Position numbers and translations under genes: made by a program. A stretch of 64,000 nt of DNA from a virus: positions 62,001 through 126,000 of IMG/VR virus record IMGVR_UViG_3300020178_000897. The stretch is one strand, 5' to 3'. The notes under the pieces were generated by a model, which saw only the letters and a list, made by a program, of their open reading frames with translations, did no database searches and was not told the origin of the DNA. How positions within the stretch are numbered: the first letter of the stretch is position 1; each line of letters opens with the position of its first letter. This document shows, one piece after another, positions 36,209-45,995 of the stretch.

Positions 36209-36217
36209 GATAAATAC
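36209..36217 (+). promoter_or_regulatory. Late promoter GATAAATAC
   Basis: Late box between the modification cassette and the next structural genes; GGAG lies at 36222-36225 before the ATG at 36235. Confidence 0.72.
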
Positions 36218-36234
36218 AATATGGAGCATGTGAA

Positions 36235-36747
36235 ATGAATAAAACATTAAACGGTCTATTCTCAAAAGGGCTAAACAACACTATTTTACTACCCCAGCAG
36301 AGTAGTTTTAGTTACAAAGGAAATTGGATTGGAGTTCATAACAACAGTGTAATGGACAAATGGCACGTTGGCGACTTTAGTAGCGCCATTTACCAAATCA
36401 CTGTAGAATTTGATTCAAATGAAAAAGAAATTATGCAACTTTCTGTTGTTGCTAGACCCGATAGAGCAGTTGCATCTATCTTTGGGCGTTCTAGCATTAA
36501 CCAAGAATTAGTAAGTATAAATGTAACTGTAGACGAAAGTATTTGTAAAGTCATGGTGTCTCCAACATCAAGAACATGGACAGGAGCGAAATTAATTTAC
36601 CATGCAACTTATGCAAGGACAATACATCAACTTACTCCTCCTGCTATTGTCGCAGATGTATCCTCAGAGGAAGCATCTGGAATAAATACTTTTGATGCAA
36701 CAACAACGTATTTTGATAATACAAATATAACATTTGATAAGGTGTAA
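36235..36747 (+). CDS. Virion structural protein, unassigned
   Basis: 170 residues. N-terminus MNKTLNGLFSKGLNNTILLP, then a beta-rich region with FSYKGNWIGVHNNSVMDKWH and a long strand block IYQITVEFDSNEKEIMQLSV. C-terminal tail is Thr/Asp rich (TYFDNTNITFDKV). No catalytic residues. Its placement as first gene of a late structural operon suggests a fibre or baseplate-attached protein. Three bases separate it from the next gene. Confidence 0.5.
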   Translation: MNKTLNGLFSKGLNNTILLPQQSSFSYKGNWIGVHNNSVMDKWHVGDFSSAIYQITVEFDSNEKEIMQLSVVARPDRAVASIFGRSSINQELVSINVTVDESICKVMVSPTSRTWTGAKLIYHATYARTIHQLTPPAIVADVSSEEASGINTFDATTTYFDNTNITFDKV

Positions 36748-36750
36748 GGA

Positions 36751-38238
36751 ATGGCAAAATCAACAATTAATATAGGTACAGCGGCAAACGACGGTACTGG
36801 CGACAGTTTAAGATCTGGCGCAACTAAAGTTAATGCAAACATTGACGAAGTGTACGGCGCACTAGGCGACGGCACAAACTTAAAAGATATTGTAAACTCA
36901 AACTTAGAGCTTGATGTTCCTAACGACGACACAAAAATTAATAAAATTGCATTTCATGTTGCTACAACTAACCAACTAAACCAAGTTAGTCCTTCAACTT
37001 ATCACGGTGCATTGATGCACAATCACCAAACTGGTACTGTACATGTTGCACACGCAGGAGCTTGGCATAAATTATTAATGGATACAAGTGGCGGAGCAAT
37101 TACAAATTACACTAGTCCTTTAGCTTCAGTTGCATACATTGGTAACATTAATAGCTTAACTGATGTAGACACAGTCTCGCAACCACCACAAACTGGAAAT
37201 GTTTTGAAATGGGATGGCGGCAAATGGGCACCAGGTACTGACGTTTCATCAGGTGGCGCTGGTCTAGATGCTGATACATTGGACGGGTTTGACAGTGCAT
37301 ACTTTACAAATTATAATAACTTAAACAATAAACCTACTATTCCTTCAGCACTAACTGATTTAGGTATCGAAGACGGTAGTGCCGAACAAGTATTAACTAC
37401 TGATGGTGCAGGCGGATTTACATTTACAACAGTTAGTTCAGGTAGTGTACAAAATTTATTTGAAACTGTTGCGTCCGATGTTGGAAATACTACAGCAAAT
37501 AGTGCTACAGATACACTTACTATTGCAGGCGGAACAAATATTGCAACTGCAATTGTAGGAGATACTTTAACAATTAATTATGTTGGCTCGCCAAATTCAG
37601 GTGAAGCAAACCAAAATGCATTTAGTAATGTACAAGCTGACACAGGTCTTGCTGAAGCAGATAACACTACAGATACACTTACTATTGCAGGCGGAACAAA
37701 TATTACAACAACTGTATCTGGAGATACAGTTACAATTGATTATTCCGGAACTAATAGTCTAGATAGCTTAACTGATGTTGTAATTACAACACCGGCTAAC
37801 GGTTCGGTTATGGCATACAACGGAACAAATTGGATTGATGTTCCCCAAACAATTGATAGAATGGCATACGGTGCTATTACAACTTTAACAGTTACAGCAG
37901 ATAGTAGTAACGGATATAAATTTGATCAATATGGAGCAACAGAAGATCCAGTTATTTACGCATTGTCAGGATGTACTATTGCATTTGATCTAAATAATTC
38001 TTCATTAGCAAGTCATCCATTCCAAATTGAAACAAGTGGCGGCAGTGCATATGACACAGGATTAGTACATGTTGCAACTGATGGTACAGAATCAATAGGA
38101 TCAGATGCACAAGGAAAAACAAGCGGAACATTATATTGGAAGATTCCGGCTAATATTAGCGGAAACTATGCATACCAATGTACAGTACATTCAGCTATGA
38201 GAGGAACAATTACAATTAAGCAATTGAGCGCAATTTAA
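36751..38238 (+). CDS. Fibre protein with cupredoxin-like C-terminal domain
   Basis: 495 residues. N-terminal INIGTAANDGTGDSLRSG and KVNANIDEVYGALGDG form the anchor found in many marine phage fibres. The middle has two copies of a TDTLTIAGGTNI repeat and an 'SLTDV' segment used as fibre spacers. Residues about 388-493 look like a cupredoxin: SHPF near the start, then YQCTVHSAMRG, giving His plus C-x2-H-x2-M, the ligand set of type-1 copper sites. Whether copper is bound is unproven. Related CxxH motifs are known to me from other marine phage fibres. Confidence 0.65.
   Translation: MAKSTINIGTAANDGTGDSLRSGATKVNANIDEVYGALGDGTNLKDIVNSNLELDVPNDDTKINKIAFHVATTNQLNQVSPSTYHGALMHNHQTGTVHVAHAGAWHKLLMDTSGGAITNYTSPLASVAYIGNINSLTDVDTVSQPPQTGNVLKWDGGKWAPGTDVSSGGAGLDADTLDGFDSAYFTNYNNLNNKPTIPSALTDLGIEDGSAEQVLTTDGAGGFTFTTVSSGSVQNLFETVASDVGNTTANSATDTLTIAGGTNIATAIVGDTLTINYVGSPNSGEANQNAFSNVQADTGLAEADNTTDTLTIAGGTNITTTVSGDTVTIDYSGTNSLDSLTDVVITTPANGSVMAYNGTNWIDVPQTIDRMAYGAITTLTVTADSSNGYKFDQYGATEDPVIYALSGCTIAFDLNNSSLASHPFQIETSGGSAYDTGLVHVATDGTESIGSDAQGKTSGTLYWKIPANISGNYAYQCTVHSAMRGTITIKQLSAI
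37505..37704 (+). repeat. Two copies of a 38-bp direct repeat inside the fibre gene
   Basis: Identical 38-bp units at 37505-37542 and 37667-37704 encode the same TDTLTIAGGTNI strand. Their identity at the DNA level suggests recent duplication or gene conversion and provides a site for length variation by recombination. Confidence 0.85.
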
Positions 38239-38246
38239 GGTAAGTT

Positions 38247-38807
38247 ATGGCAGTAATAAACGATAAATTTCAAGCACAGAATGGATTTGAAAGTCCAAAC
38301 TTTAGTGTCGATAGCACTGGAAAAATAACAGCACCGGTCATTAACGTTCAAAGTATTTTGTTGAACGGGACACCATTTGTGGCATATGTGCCGCCAGAAG
38401 AAGTACCTGGTGGTGGAGATGACGACGGCCCTGTAATTACAAATGTGTTTGAGTCCTTAGCCGTAACAGGAGGAACTCTTAGAGTTTCGTATTTAGGTCA
38501 GCAAGCAATTAATGTAGTTAACGGTGTAGTAAAAATTAACAGCGTAGGATTACTACCAGGATCAATTGATCATGTTGATATTGGTTATATTGAACCTGTA
38601 CAGGTAAAAGCATATACTATTGATATGACAACAGCACCTGATAGTTCAGCAAGTAATATTAACTTTAATGGCGCAAAGTTAAATGGAGATTTGGATATTG
38701 TAGATAATGTTGTTTTAAGTAGACAACCTACACAATCAGGACACGCAACAAGTAAAGGATATGTAGACGCAACAGCAACAGCTCTTGCGGTAGCATTTGG
38801 AGCATAA
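38247..38807 (+). CDS. Small fibre-like structural protein
   Basis: 186 residues. N-terminal INDKFQAQNGFESPNFSVDS resembles fibre anchors; a Gly-Asp hinge PGGGDDDGP lies near 54-62; the C-terminus ATSKGYVDATATALAVAFGA is typical of fibre trimerisation/coiled ends in marine phages. No enzymatic features. Separated from neighbours by 8 and 3 bases, so it is co-translated with the fibre operon. Confidence 0.55.
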   Translation: MAVINDKFQAQNGFESPNFSVDSTGKITAPVINVQSILLNGTPFVAYVPPEEVPGGGDDDGPVITNVFESLAVTGGTLRVSYLGQQAINVVNGVVKINSVGLLPGSIDHVDIGYIEPVQVKAYTIDMTTAPDSSASNINFNGAKLNGDLDIVDNVVLSRQPTQSGHATSKGYVDATATALAVAFGA

Positions 38808-38810
38808 AGA

Positions 38811-41800
38811 ATGGCAAAGAAAAAGATTTATAATTACAAGTTTTATCCAGGATTGGGTCTAGACGACAACACCTATCCAAATGCATGGTCACTTTTAACA
38901 CAGAATAAAGAATTTATTAAGGCCGAAGTTGCGGCATGGATCCAAGCACAAGTAGGACAGGGTGCTACAGGATTTGTTGGTTACACATATAATAAAGAAA
39001 AATGTGAAAGAGACACAGGATTTAACGTTGATGCTTACGCATTTGATTTAAGATATACTGGAAATTCTGAAACATATAGAATTGCAAATACATATTTTGA
39101 AAAAGAAGTTGCACAGGTTGACGGAGATAGAGTAGCAGAAGTTAAAGCAAAAGAATTTACACGTGATTTAATTATCAATCATGTGTTTAGTAATTCTCCA
39201 CAATCAACACCGTATCAAGGCAATGTTGCACAAGTAATTGATTTATCAAAGACTGCCGAACCGGCAGCTGGCACAGTTATTCAAACATTAATTGGACTTG
39301 TTGTTAATGTATTAACATCAGGATTAAGTGCATTACCAACATTCCAACGTAAAGGTTTAGGACATATTAGATTCCAAGGCAATTATGATTCAAGTGATTT
39401 GTTAATTGTAACGAACACAACGAAAACAGAAGTCATTTATAACTTTACAGATGTAACCAAAGGCGGCATAGTTACACGTAAAAATGATGTTACTCCTAGA
39501 GATAGTAGCGGATATACTGAAAAGTTTGATTCAACTGATGCAAATTATAATGCAGACGGCGATTTTCCAAAGTATTTACAGACTACCGACTCGGTAACTA
39601 TTTTAGATCTTACGTTTAATACATCGTCTATGAGCGAAAGTGACGAACTTCAAATCTTTATTGATAGTCCAGAACAACGAACAAGACCATATGACTTTGG
39701 TACAGATGCCATTGAACGTATGCGTATTGCTCCTCCGTTATCAATGCTTGACGCTGACTTTGAATACGGCTTACAGCCTACAAAGTGGTCAGCTATTGGC
39801 ATGATGAGAGGGTATCCAAGTGTATATGAACTTCCAGGCACAGATACACAAGTACAAAAGGTACAAACAGACGCTTCTGCAGGAACAGAAGGAATTGGAT
39901 CAAGTAAAATTACAGTTACAACAATTGGTGCACACGGTTTTATACCTGGCACACCAATTACAATTAAAGCACTAGAAGACGGTGTTGCTGGCGCGGCAAG
40001 AGCTGAAGGCTCGTTTATTATTATTGAAGTTCCAACAAATACCACATTTACTTTTTATGCAAAAGCAAAAGTTGGTACAACTGACGGTGAAATTCTTTCT
40101 ACAACATATACTCAATTAAGACAAGGTGCGTTTTATACTGGTGCTAGTATTGGACAGCCTGCATTTGATGTGTTTAGTAATGGTACAGCAGGTACTATGT
40201 CACTAAGTTTAACTGCTCAACCAGGCGAAAATAGACTTGCATTTACAGGCGACGTACCAGAAGTTGGCGCTCCAATTAATGACCCGGCATTTCCTGTAGG
40301 TACACAGGTTACAGCTATTTCAAGTACACCTAACGGGTTAGCACTACCTTTACAATTAACGGCTGATGTTGCCCCAGGTAATACAGATATTCAAGTTGCT
40401 ACTACTGTGGGAATTGTTCCAGGACTAGCGGCAAATAACGGAAGTAATGATGCTATCTTTGTTAACAATATTGTAGGTAATACAATTAGTATGAGTGGAA
40501 GTTTTACCACAGCAATTACTAGAAACACAGAAACATACACAGGTGTTTCAGGATCAATTGCTTCTCCAGTAGGTAACAACGGACAGTTTAATATTACTAG
40601 AACCGGAGTTGACTATAGCATAGCTAGTATTGCACAAGCAGGTAGCGGATATGTTGCAGGTGACGTTGTATTAGTTACAGGTGACAACTTAGGTGGACAA
40701 ACACCAGCAAATGATGCTACTATTGTAATTACTACTGTTAACGGTACGGGTGGTATTACTGGTGCAAGTATTAGCGGAACAGCACTAAGCGGAAGCATTT
40801 CTTACTTAGCAGTAACATCTACATATAACAATGCTGCCGGCGATTTTGGTACAACAAATTTTGATATTTCATACGAATCAGGCGGCTTTACAACAGTAGA
40901 TATTAATTCACCAAACGATACATCAGGATTTGCTATTAATGATAGGATCCGTATTGTAGGTAGTCAGCTCTTAGGCGGATCTGGACAAGACGGTAATCAA
41001 GCATCAGGCGGCAACGACTTTGTAGGTAAAATTACATCTGTTGGCGGCGGTGGCTCTATTACTACTGTAGAAGCAGATAACGTAGCTTGGAGTCAAGGTA
41101 CGCCTCCTAGTCAAATTAGAAGTTATCAGTTCGGTGGAGTTGGTTTATCGTTTACTGGGGGATCAGGTTCTAATGTTGAATTTACTATTAACGTTGATGG
41201 TACATCATATGGTATACAGTTTTCACAAGCAGGAACAGGATATAATACAGCTGATACATTAGTATGTTTAGGGTCCGATTTAGGCGGCGCAACTCCTGCT
41301 AATGATTTGTATTTAAGAGTTGTTGCAGTAGATGGTGTTGGCGGAATTCTTGATGTAAGATTAGAAGGTGCTGATGAATCTTCAATCCCGACAGCATTTA
41401 ATGGCGGCACATTTACATCTAAAACATTATCAAATGTAACAGGATCAGGCGCAGTATTCGACATTACAAATGACGGTATAAATTATAGCGCAACTATTGA
41501 TACAGCTGGTATAGACTATCATTTAGATCAAACATTTACAGTAGCCGGAACAGAATTAGGTGGAACAACTCCAGCTAACGATGCTACTATAACTGTTGCT
41601 ACTGTAAGTGGAACTGATGGATCTATTACAGGCGTAACTATTGCAGGCAGTGCTCCTGCACTACCAACATCATTTAGCGGTGTTGCAGGTACTAATCAAG
41701 CACATGCTGGTGCAGGCGGCACATTAAATATTACTAGAACAGCAGGAACATATACGATTGCAATTAATGCATCGGGATCAGCTTATCAAATTGGTAACAA

Positions 41801-44756
41801 AATTACTATTGAAGGAACAGCACTTGGAGGTATTTCACCTACAAATGATGCTACTGTATTAGTAACAAACGTTGACGGCAGTGGCGGATTAAACACTGTT
41901 ACTATTGAAGGAACAGGCGCTGGTGGCGGCAGTTTAAATTTAGTTAACGGTGTTACACTTACTGACTTTAGTACTCAAACAATTACTTCAGGATCTGCAG
42001 TCGACTTTGAAGCACTTGCAACTATTGAAATTACATGGCCGTATGCACACGGTATTGTTCCAGGTGATACATTTATTGTTGACGTTGCATCTGATGATGG
42101 AGGAACTAATAATCACTCGTTAGCATCAGGTTCGTTTATTGCAATTAATATTCCGACCACTAAGAAACTTAGATACAATGCTAGAGCCCCAGGAAATATT
42201 TTAGAAGCCACAGCCGGCGATAGTACTGTTGATAAGATTCAAGGTAACATTTATATGCGTCCAGACAGTTTCTTTATTCACAGACCATATGACGGCGGCG
42301 TGCAGTTAGGCACAGGTGGTCCACAACACGGTGCGCAAGCAATTCGTCAGAGTAAAAAATATATTAGATATCAGTCAGGTAAAGGTATTATGTACACAAC
42401 TGGTGCATTGTTTGCTCCAAGTTATGATGTACGTACTGTAACATCAACAGGCACAGAACTAGGAAATACTATTACTATCGTTACTGACGACAATGATCAC
42501 GGCGCACAAGTTGGTGGTAAAATTAGACTTATTGGAGTTGAAACAGCTGGGTATAACGGCGAATATATAGTGACACAAATTGTAGATGAGCGCACACTAC
42601 GCTGTCAGAATTTAAGAAGACTAGGAAGTACAACAGCCACACTTGGATTTGCCGCACAGATGAGTGTAGTTAGTTGGCATGGTGCAACAGTACGATCCGG
42701 CATCTTTGACGATCAAAACGGAATTTACTGGGAATTTGACGGTAAAAATGTAAGTGTAGCCCAAAGAACAAGTACAAAACAATTAGCTGGAACAGTAAGT
42801 GCTACACCGGATAATAACGTTCTTTACGGTACTAATACAAGATTTAGAGATCAGTTAAAAGCTGGTGATAGAATTGTATTAAAAGGTATGACACACGTTG
42901 TTGCTAACGTTGACTCAAACTCACAAATTACTGTAACACCAGACTATAGAGGTGTTAGCTCAATAGGTGCAGCCAAAATTAACTTAATTACAGATAAAAA
43001 AGTTCTACAAGAAGAATGGAACTTAGACAGACTAGACGGCACAGGGCCAAGTGGATACAATATGGATGTTAGATACATGCAGATGATTGGTATTCAATAC
43101 AGTTGGTATGGTGCTGGTTTTATTGACTGGATGCTACGTGGTGCTGATGGTAACTTTGTATTCTGTCACAGAATGCGTAACTCAAACGTAAACACAGAAG
43201 CATTTATGCGTTCAGGTAACTTGCCTGTGCGTTATGAAGTTACTAACGAAGGTGCAACTACTGCACTAGCGGAAAGCATGGATACTACTCAAGATTATAT
43301 TCCGTTAGTAGAATCGAAGTTCTTCCCAAACAACGGTACAGTGTATATTGATAACGAAATTATTACATATTCATCAATTGATCATACTGCTAAACGACTT
43401 CTAAACTGTACACGTGGGACATTCTTAAGTAATTTCCAAGCTGGAGCCAATAGACAATATCAAGCTGGTCCAGCAAGTAATCATGAGATTAGAACAGGAG
43501 TTGTATTAATTAGTAATACAATTACTCCGCTTATTAGTCACTGGGGTTCTGCGTTTATTACAGATGGCGGATTCGACGAAGATCGTGGTTATATCTTCTC
43601 ATACACAGAAACAGGACTGGCAGTGACAACAACAAGACAAACAGCGTTCTTGCTACGTCTAGCACCTAGTGTTTCAAATGCTATTGTTGGAGATTTAGGA
43701 GATAGAGAACTACTAAACAGAGCGCAGTTACTTATGCAAGGTCTAGAAATTACCTCAGACGGACTTGATCCAACCAACTCTAACGCACCAATTTACGGTG
43801 GTATTGTTATTGAAGGTATTCTTAATCCACAAAACTACCCACTCAATCCAAACGATATTGGTTGGACAGGATTGTCAGGACTAGCACAAGGTGGACAGCC
43901 AAGTTTTGCTCAGGTTGCTTCGGGCGGTAGTGTTAACTGGAACAGTGGTGATACTGCTACATATACTACAGCGGCAGTTATGCCAAAAGTTACAACGTCA
44001 GCGCAGTTAATGCCATGGTGGGCTTTTAGAACAAATAGAAACTATGCATACTTTGACCAAGTATCTTGGGAACAAGCTAACTTATCTACAGGTGATCTTG
44101 TAAATGCAGATGGCGGCGGCAACGAATACTTCCCAGCAGGAACTACAATTCAACAAATTGTAGACCAGACTATTTACGGAAGATATTTAGTTTACTTTAC
44201 ACGTAACTCAAATAATAACAGTGGCAACGGTGCTATACAAACATTTGAAAAAGGTGGCGATCTAGATAACGCTTCTTATGCATTCTTTACTAAAGCTGTT
44301 TGGGACGCATCAGGTGCAAGAGCAGGCACAGCATTAGGCGACGCGGCAGGAGATCCAACTAACCAACCTGATATTACTATGCCTTCAGGTACAGCGGTTA
44401 ACAGTATTCAAGGTCCGTTAACTTTTGGTGTTACAGGATCAGGAGGTATTGAATACTTTAAAGTTAACTTTAATAACTCGTTTAATGGTACAGTTAGTCC
44501 AGGAGATTTGTTTAACTTTACATTCCAACAGCCTCCGTATGCACAACCAGGAGAAACAGTATTCTCGTTCATTGCGCAACCTGGAGAAAGAGCTACATTA
44601 GATTTAGGACAGTTGAAAGAACTTACAAATACTACATTAGGTGGTAGAGGTACGTTCCCGAACGGACCAGACGTATTGGCACTAAACGTTTATAAAACGT
44701 CAGGTGAACCTGTAAATGCTAATATTATTATTAAATGGGGTGAAGCACAGGCTTAA
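38811..44756 (+). CDS. Very large (1981-residue) virion structural protein
   Basis: Longest gene of the window. Residues about 25-105 carry the helical module LLTQNKEFIKAEVAAWIQ...CERDTGFNVDAYAFDL, also found twice in the fibre at 17396. A repeat array occupies about 591-1041. The region about 1150-1640 contains MYTTGALFAPSYDVRTVT, WEFDGKNVSVAQRTSTKQ and MLRGADGNFVFCHRMRNSNV; the C-terminus ends in beta strands (INDPAFP-like and FSFIAQPGERATLDLGQL). No signal peptide or catalytic site recognised. Likely a baseplate-attached fibre or a sheath-scale decoration; I cannot place it more precisely. It overlaps the cupin gene on the other strand by four bases. Confidence 0.6.
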   Translation: MAKKKIYNYKFYPGLGLDDNTYPNAWSLLTQNKEFIKAEVAAWIQAQVGQGATGFVGYTYNKEKCERDTGFNVDAYAFDLRYTGNSETYRIANTYFEKEVAQVDGDRVAEVKAKEFTRDLIINHVFSNSPQSTPYQGNVAQVIDLSKTAEPAAGTVIQTLIGLVVNVLTSGLSALPTFQRKGLGHIRFQGNYDSSDLLIVTNTTKTEVIYNFTDVTKGGIVTRKNDVTPRDSSGYTEKFDSTDANYNADGDFPKYLQTTDSVTILDLTFNTSSMSESDELQIFIDSPEQRTRPYDFGTDAIERMRIAPPLSMLDADFEYGLQPTKWSAIGMMRGYPSVYELPGTDTQVQKVQTDASAGTEGIGSSKITVTTIGAHGFIPGTPITIKALEDGVAGAARAEGSFIIIEVPTNTTFTFYAKAKVGTTDGEILSTTYTQLRQGAFYTGASIGQPAFDVFSNGTAGTMSLSLTAQPGENRLAFTGDVPEVGAPINDPAFPVGTQVTAISSTPNGLALPLQLTADVAPGNTDIQVATTVGIVPGLAANNGSNDAIFVNNIVGNTISMSGSFTTAITRNTETYTGVSGSIASPVGNNGQFNITRTGVDYSIASIAQAGSGYVAGDVVLVTGDNLGGQTPANDATIVITTVNGTGGITGASISGTALSGSISYLAVTSTYNNAAGDFGTTNFDISYESGGFTTVDINSPNDTSGFAINDRIRIVGSQLLGGSGQDGNQASGGNDFVGKITSVGGGGSITTVEADNVAWSQGTPPSQIRSYQFGGVGLSFTGGSGSNVEFTINVDGTSYGIQFSQAGTGYNTADTLVCLGSDLGGATPANDLYLRVVAVDGVGGILDVRLEGADESSIPTAFNGGTFTSKTLSNVTGSGAVFDITNDGINYSATIDTAGIDYHLDQTFTVAGTELGGTTPANDATITVATVSGTDGSITGVTIAGSAPALPTSFSGVAGTNQAHAGAGGTLNITRTAGTYTIAINASGSAYQIGNKITIEGTALGGISPTNDATVLVTNVDGSGGLNTVTIEGTGAGGGSLNLVNGVTLTDFSTQTITSGSAVDFEALATIEITWPYAHGIVPGDTFIVDVASDDGGTNNHSLASGSFIAINIPTTKKLRYNARAPGNILEATAGDSTVDKIQGNIYMRPDSFFIHRPYDGGVQLGTGGPQHGAQAIRQSKKYIRYQSGKGIMYTTGALFAPSYDVRTVTSTGTELGNTITIVTDDNDHGAQVGGKIRLIGVETAGYNGEYIVTQIVDERTLRCQNLRRLGSTTATLGFAAQMSVVSWHGATVRSGIFDDQNGIYWEFDGKNVSVAQRTSTKQLAGTVSATPDNNVLYGTNTRFRDQLKAGDRIVLKGMTHVVANVDSNSQITVTPDYRGVSSIGAAKINLITDKKVLQEEWNLDRLDGTGPSGYNMDVRYMQMIGIQYSWYGAGFIDWMLRGADGNFVFCHRMRNSNVNTEAFMRSGNLPVRYEVTNEGATTALAESMDTTQDYIPLVESKFFPNNGTVYIDNEIITYSSIDHTAKRLLNCTRGTFLSNFQAGANRQYQAGPASNHEIRTGVVLISNTITPLISHWGSAFITDGGFDEDRGYIFSYTETGLAVTTTRQTAFLLRLAPSVSNAIVGDLGDRELLNRAQLLMQGLEITSDGLDPTNSNAPIYGGIVIEGILNPQNYPLNPNDIGWTGLSGLAQGGQPSFAQVASGGSVNWNSGDTATYTTAAVMPKVTTSAQLMPWWAFRTNRNYAYFDQVSWEQANLSTGDLVNADGGGNEYFPAGTTIQQIVDQTIYGRYLVYFTRNSNNNSGNGAIQTFEKGGDLDNASYAFFTKAVWDASGARAGTALGDAAGDPTNQPDITMPSGTAVNSIQGPLTFGVTGSGGIEYFKVNFNNSFNGTVSPGDLFNFTFQQPPYAQPGETVFSFIAQPGERATLDLGQLKELTNTTLGGRGTFPNGPDVLALNVYKTSGEPVNANIIIKWGEAQA
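40583..41935 (+). repeat. Tandem ~100-residue repeats in the 1981-residue protein
   Basis: Four clear repeats, plus one diverged, of the pattern (GxxY)...AGSGY..GD...V.G..LGG.TPANDA.I.V..V.G.GGI..V.I.G. Examples: LGGQTPANDATIVITTV, LGGATPANDLYLRVVAV, LGGTTPANDATITVATV, LGGISPTNDATVLVTNV. Likely repeated small beta domains forming an extended stalk. Confidence 0.75.
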
Positions 44757-45172
44757 CAGCCCGTACTTTCATCGGAAAGAATCTCAGGTATTGCCTGAGA
44801 TTTTTTTTGACTATCTCCTGGCATAATTCTATAATTATCTTCTACACTGTCAGGAGTACTTACCTCTGTAATACTACTACCTGCTTCCATACATACTACT
44901 TGATGAGGTTGAAGAGGAGGATTATGCCAAGTCATTCCTTCAGTAAGTTCTTGCGATTTAAATTCAGCAGTTTCAGTATCGATCCATTTTAACAAAAATC
45001 TTCCGTTGTTTACAAACCATGTTTCGTCTTTTTCTTTATGAAAATGCATACTAAATTTTGCCCCAACGCGATCAAACACCATAATCTTACCACAGTACTT
45101 GTCATTAGTTGCCCAGATTAGTTCATATCCCCAACCTTTATCTACTTTGCCTTCAAGTCTAGTTGGCTCCAT
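44753..45172 (-). CDS. Cupin-domain protein (mannose-6-P isomerase C-terminal type)
   Basis: 139 residues. Cupin metal motif HFHKEKDETWFV with H43, H45, E50, and a distal His (H90) in PLQPHQVV. Begins with GKVDKGWGYELIW, as in the cupin domain of bifunctional mannose-1-P guanylyltransferase/phosphomannose isomerases; only the cupin part is present. Last gene of the minus operon, overlapping the HldD-like gene by 14 bases, so a sugar-nucleotide role is likely, possibly sugar-phosphate isomerisation or epimerisation. Its 3' part contains a terminator for the opposite strand. Confidence 0.7.
   Translation of the reverse strand: MEPTRLEGKVDKGWGYELIWATNDKYCGKIMVFDRVGAKFSMHFHKEKDETWFVNNGRFLLKWIDTETAEFKSQELTEGMTWHNPPLQPHQVVCMEAGSSITEVSTPDSVEDNYRIMPGDSQKKSQAIPEILSDESTGC
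44781..44808 (+). terminator. Rho-independent terminator for the + strand, inside an opposing gene
   Basis: ATCTCAGG/CCTGAGAT stem, TATTG loop and eight T on the + strand. It ends the long structural operon and lies within the 3' end of the minus-strand cupin gene. On the minus strand the hairpin is followed by TCTTTCC, not a T-run, so it should act in one direction only. Confidence 0.9.
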
Positions 45173-45995
45173 TTAAATATTCCTCCACAGTAATCCAATG
45201 TCTAATTGGAATTGTATTATGTAATCTTGCATTATCTGCACATGTATATTCTTGATATTGTCCTTTAAGTTTATCAGGCATATCAATATATTCAATAGTT
45301 GCATTATGTTTTTCAGCAACTAATTGAGCAACTTTTTCTACACTAATTGCGTTACCAGTTCCAACATTATAGATACCGCTAACATCTTGTTCCATCATTT
45401 GTTCGTGTATACGCACTATATCATATACACAGACACAATCACGTTTATACTGATCACTGTTTTTAAAAAGTTTAATAACACCGTCTTGTTCTGCTTGACG
45501 CTGAAACTTGCTTACAAGACTCATTTGATCACCTTTATGACCTTCTCCAGGACCGTATACGTTAAAATAACGGAAGCTCTGTACATTCATTTGAAATGAG
45601 TCTGGTTGATAAATTCCATGATCAACTAGAAATTTATCAACTAAGTATTTGCTCCAAGCATAAGGTGTTTGCGGATATTTTGGCGCATCTTCATTAAAAT
45701 CGGTATATGGACCATACACACTTGCACTACTTGCTAGTTGAATATTTGTGCCGTAATTATCACAAACTTGCAATAGCCTTAGCGTAAACTCGTAATTATG
45801 AGCCCAAACTTTTTCAATATCTCTTTCTGTCGTATCTGAAATTGCACCAGTATGAATTACCCAATCATATTGATCTACTGCCGGAACAACGTTTTCAACA
45901 TATTCAAAACCTTCAACCTCGTGCCCTTTATGCAACATATAATTTGCAATGTGACTTCCAATAAAGCCTTTATGTCCTGTTACTAAAATTTTCAT
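45159..45995 (-). CDS. hldD: ADP-L-glycero-D-manno-heptose 6-epimerase-like SDR
   Basis: 278 residues. Extended SDR: GHKGFIGSH at 7-15 (NAD(P) Rossmann loop), HTGAISDTTERD (48-59), SSASVYG (89-95) and catalytic-type Y112xxxK116 in YAWSKYLVDK. The HldD signatures RYFNVYGPGEGHKG, RDCVCVYDIV, YNVGTGNAISVEKVAQ and PDKLKGQYQEYTCAD are all visible. It interconverts the D,D and L,D forms of ADP-heptose. Overlaps hldE by 26 bases, strongly supporting a paired function. A bit shorter than the roughly 310-residue E. coli enzyme. Confidence 0.87.
   Translation of the reverse strand: MKILVTGHKGFIGSHIANYMLHKGHEVEGFEYVENVVPAVDQYDWVIHTGAISDTTERDIEKVWAHNYEFTLRLLQVCDNYGTNIQLASSASVYGPYTDFNEDAPKYPQTPYAWSKYLVDKFLVDHGIYQPDSFQMNVQSFRYFNVYGPGEGHKGDQMSLVSKFQRQAEQDGVIKLFKNSDQYKRDCVCVYDIVRIHEQMMEQDVSGIYNVGTGNAISVEKVAQLVAEKHNATIEYIDMPDKLKGQYQEYTCADNARLHNTIPIRHWITVEEYLNGAN

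Noticed and set aside
37912-38225. Photosynthetic plastocyanin as auxiliary metabolic gene
   Set aside because: The cupredoxin-like domain is fused in frame to a fibre anchor and has no signal peptide, so it is a fibre domain and not a free electron carrier.
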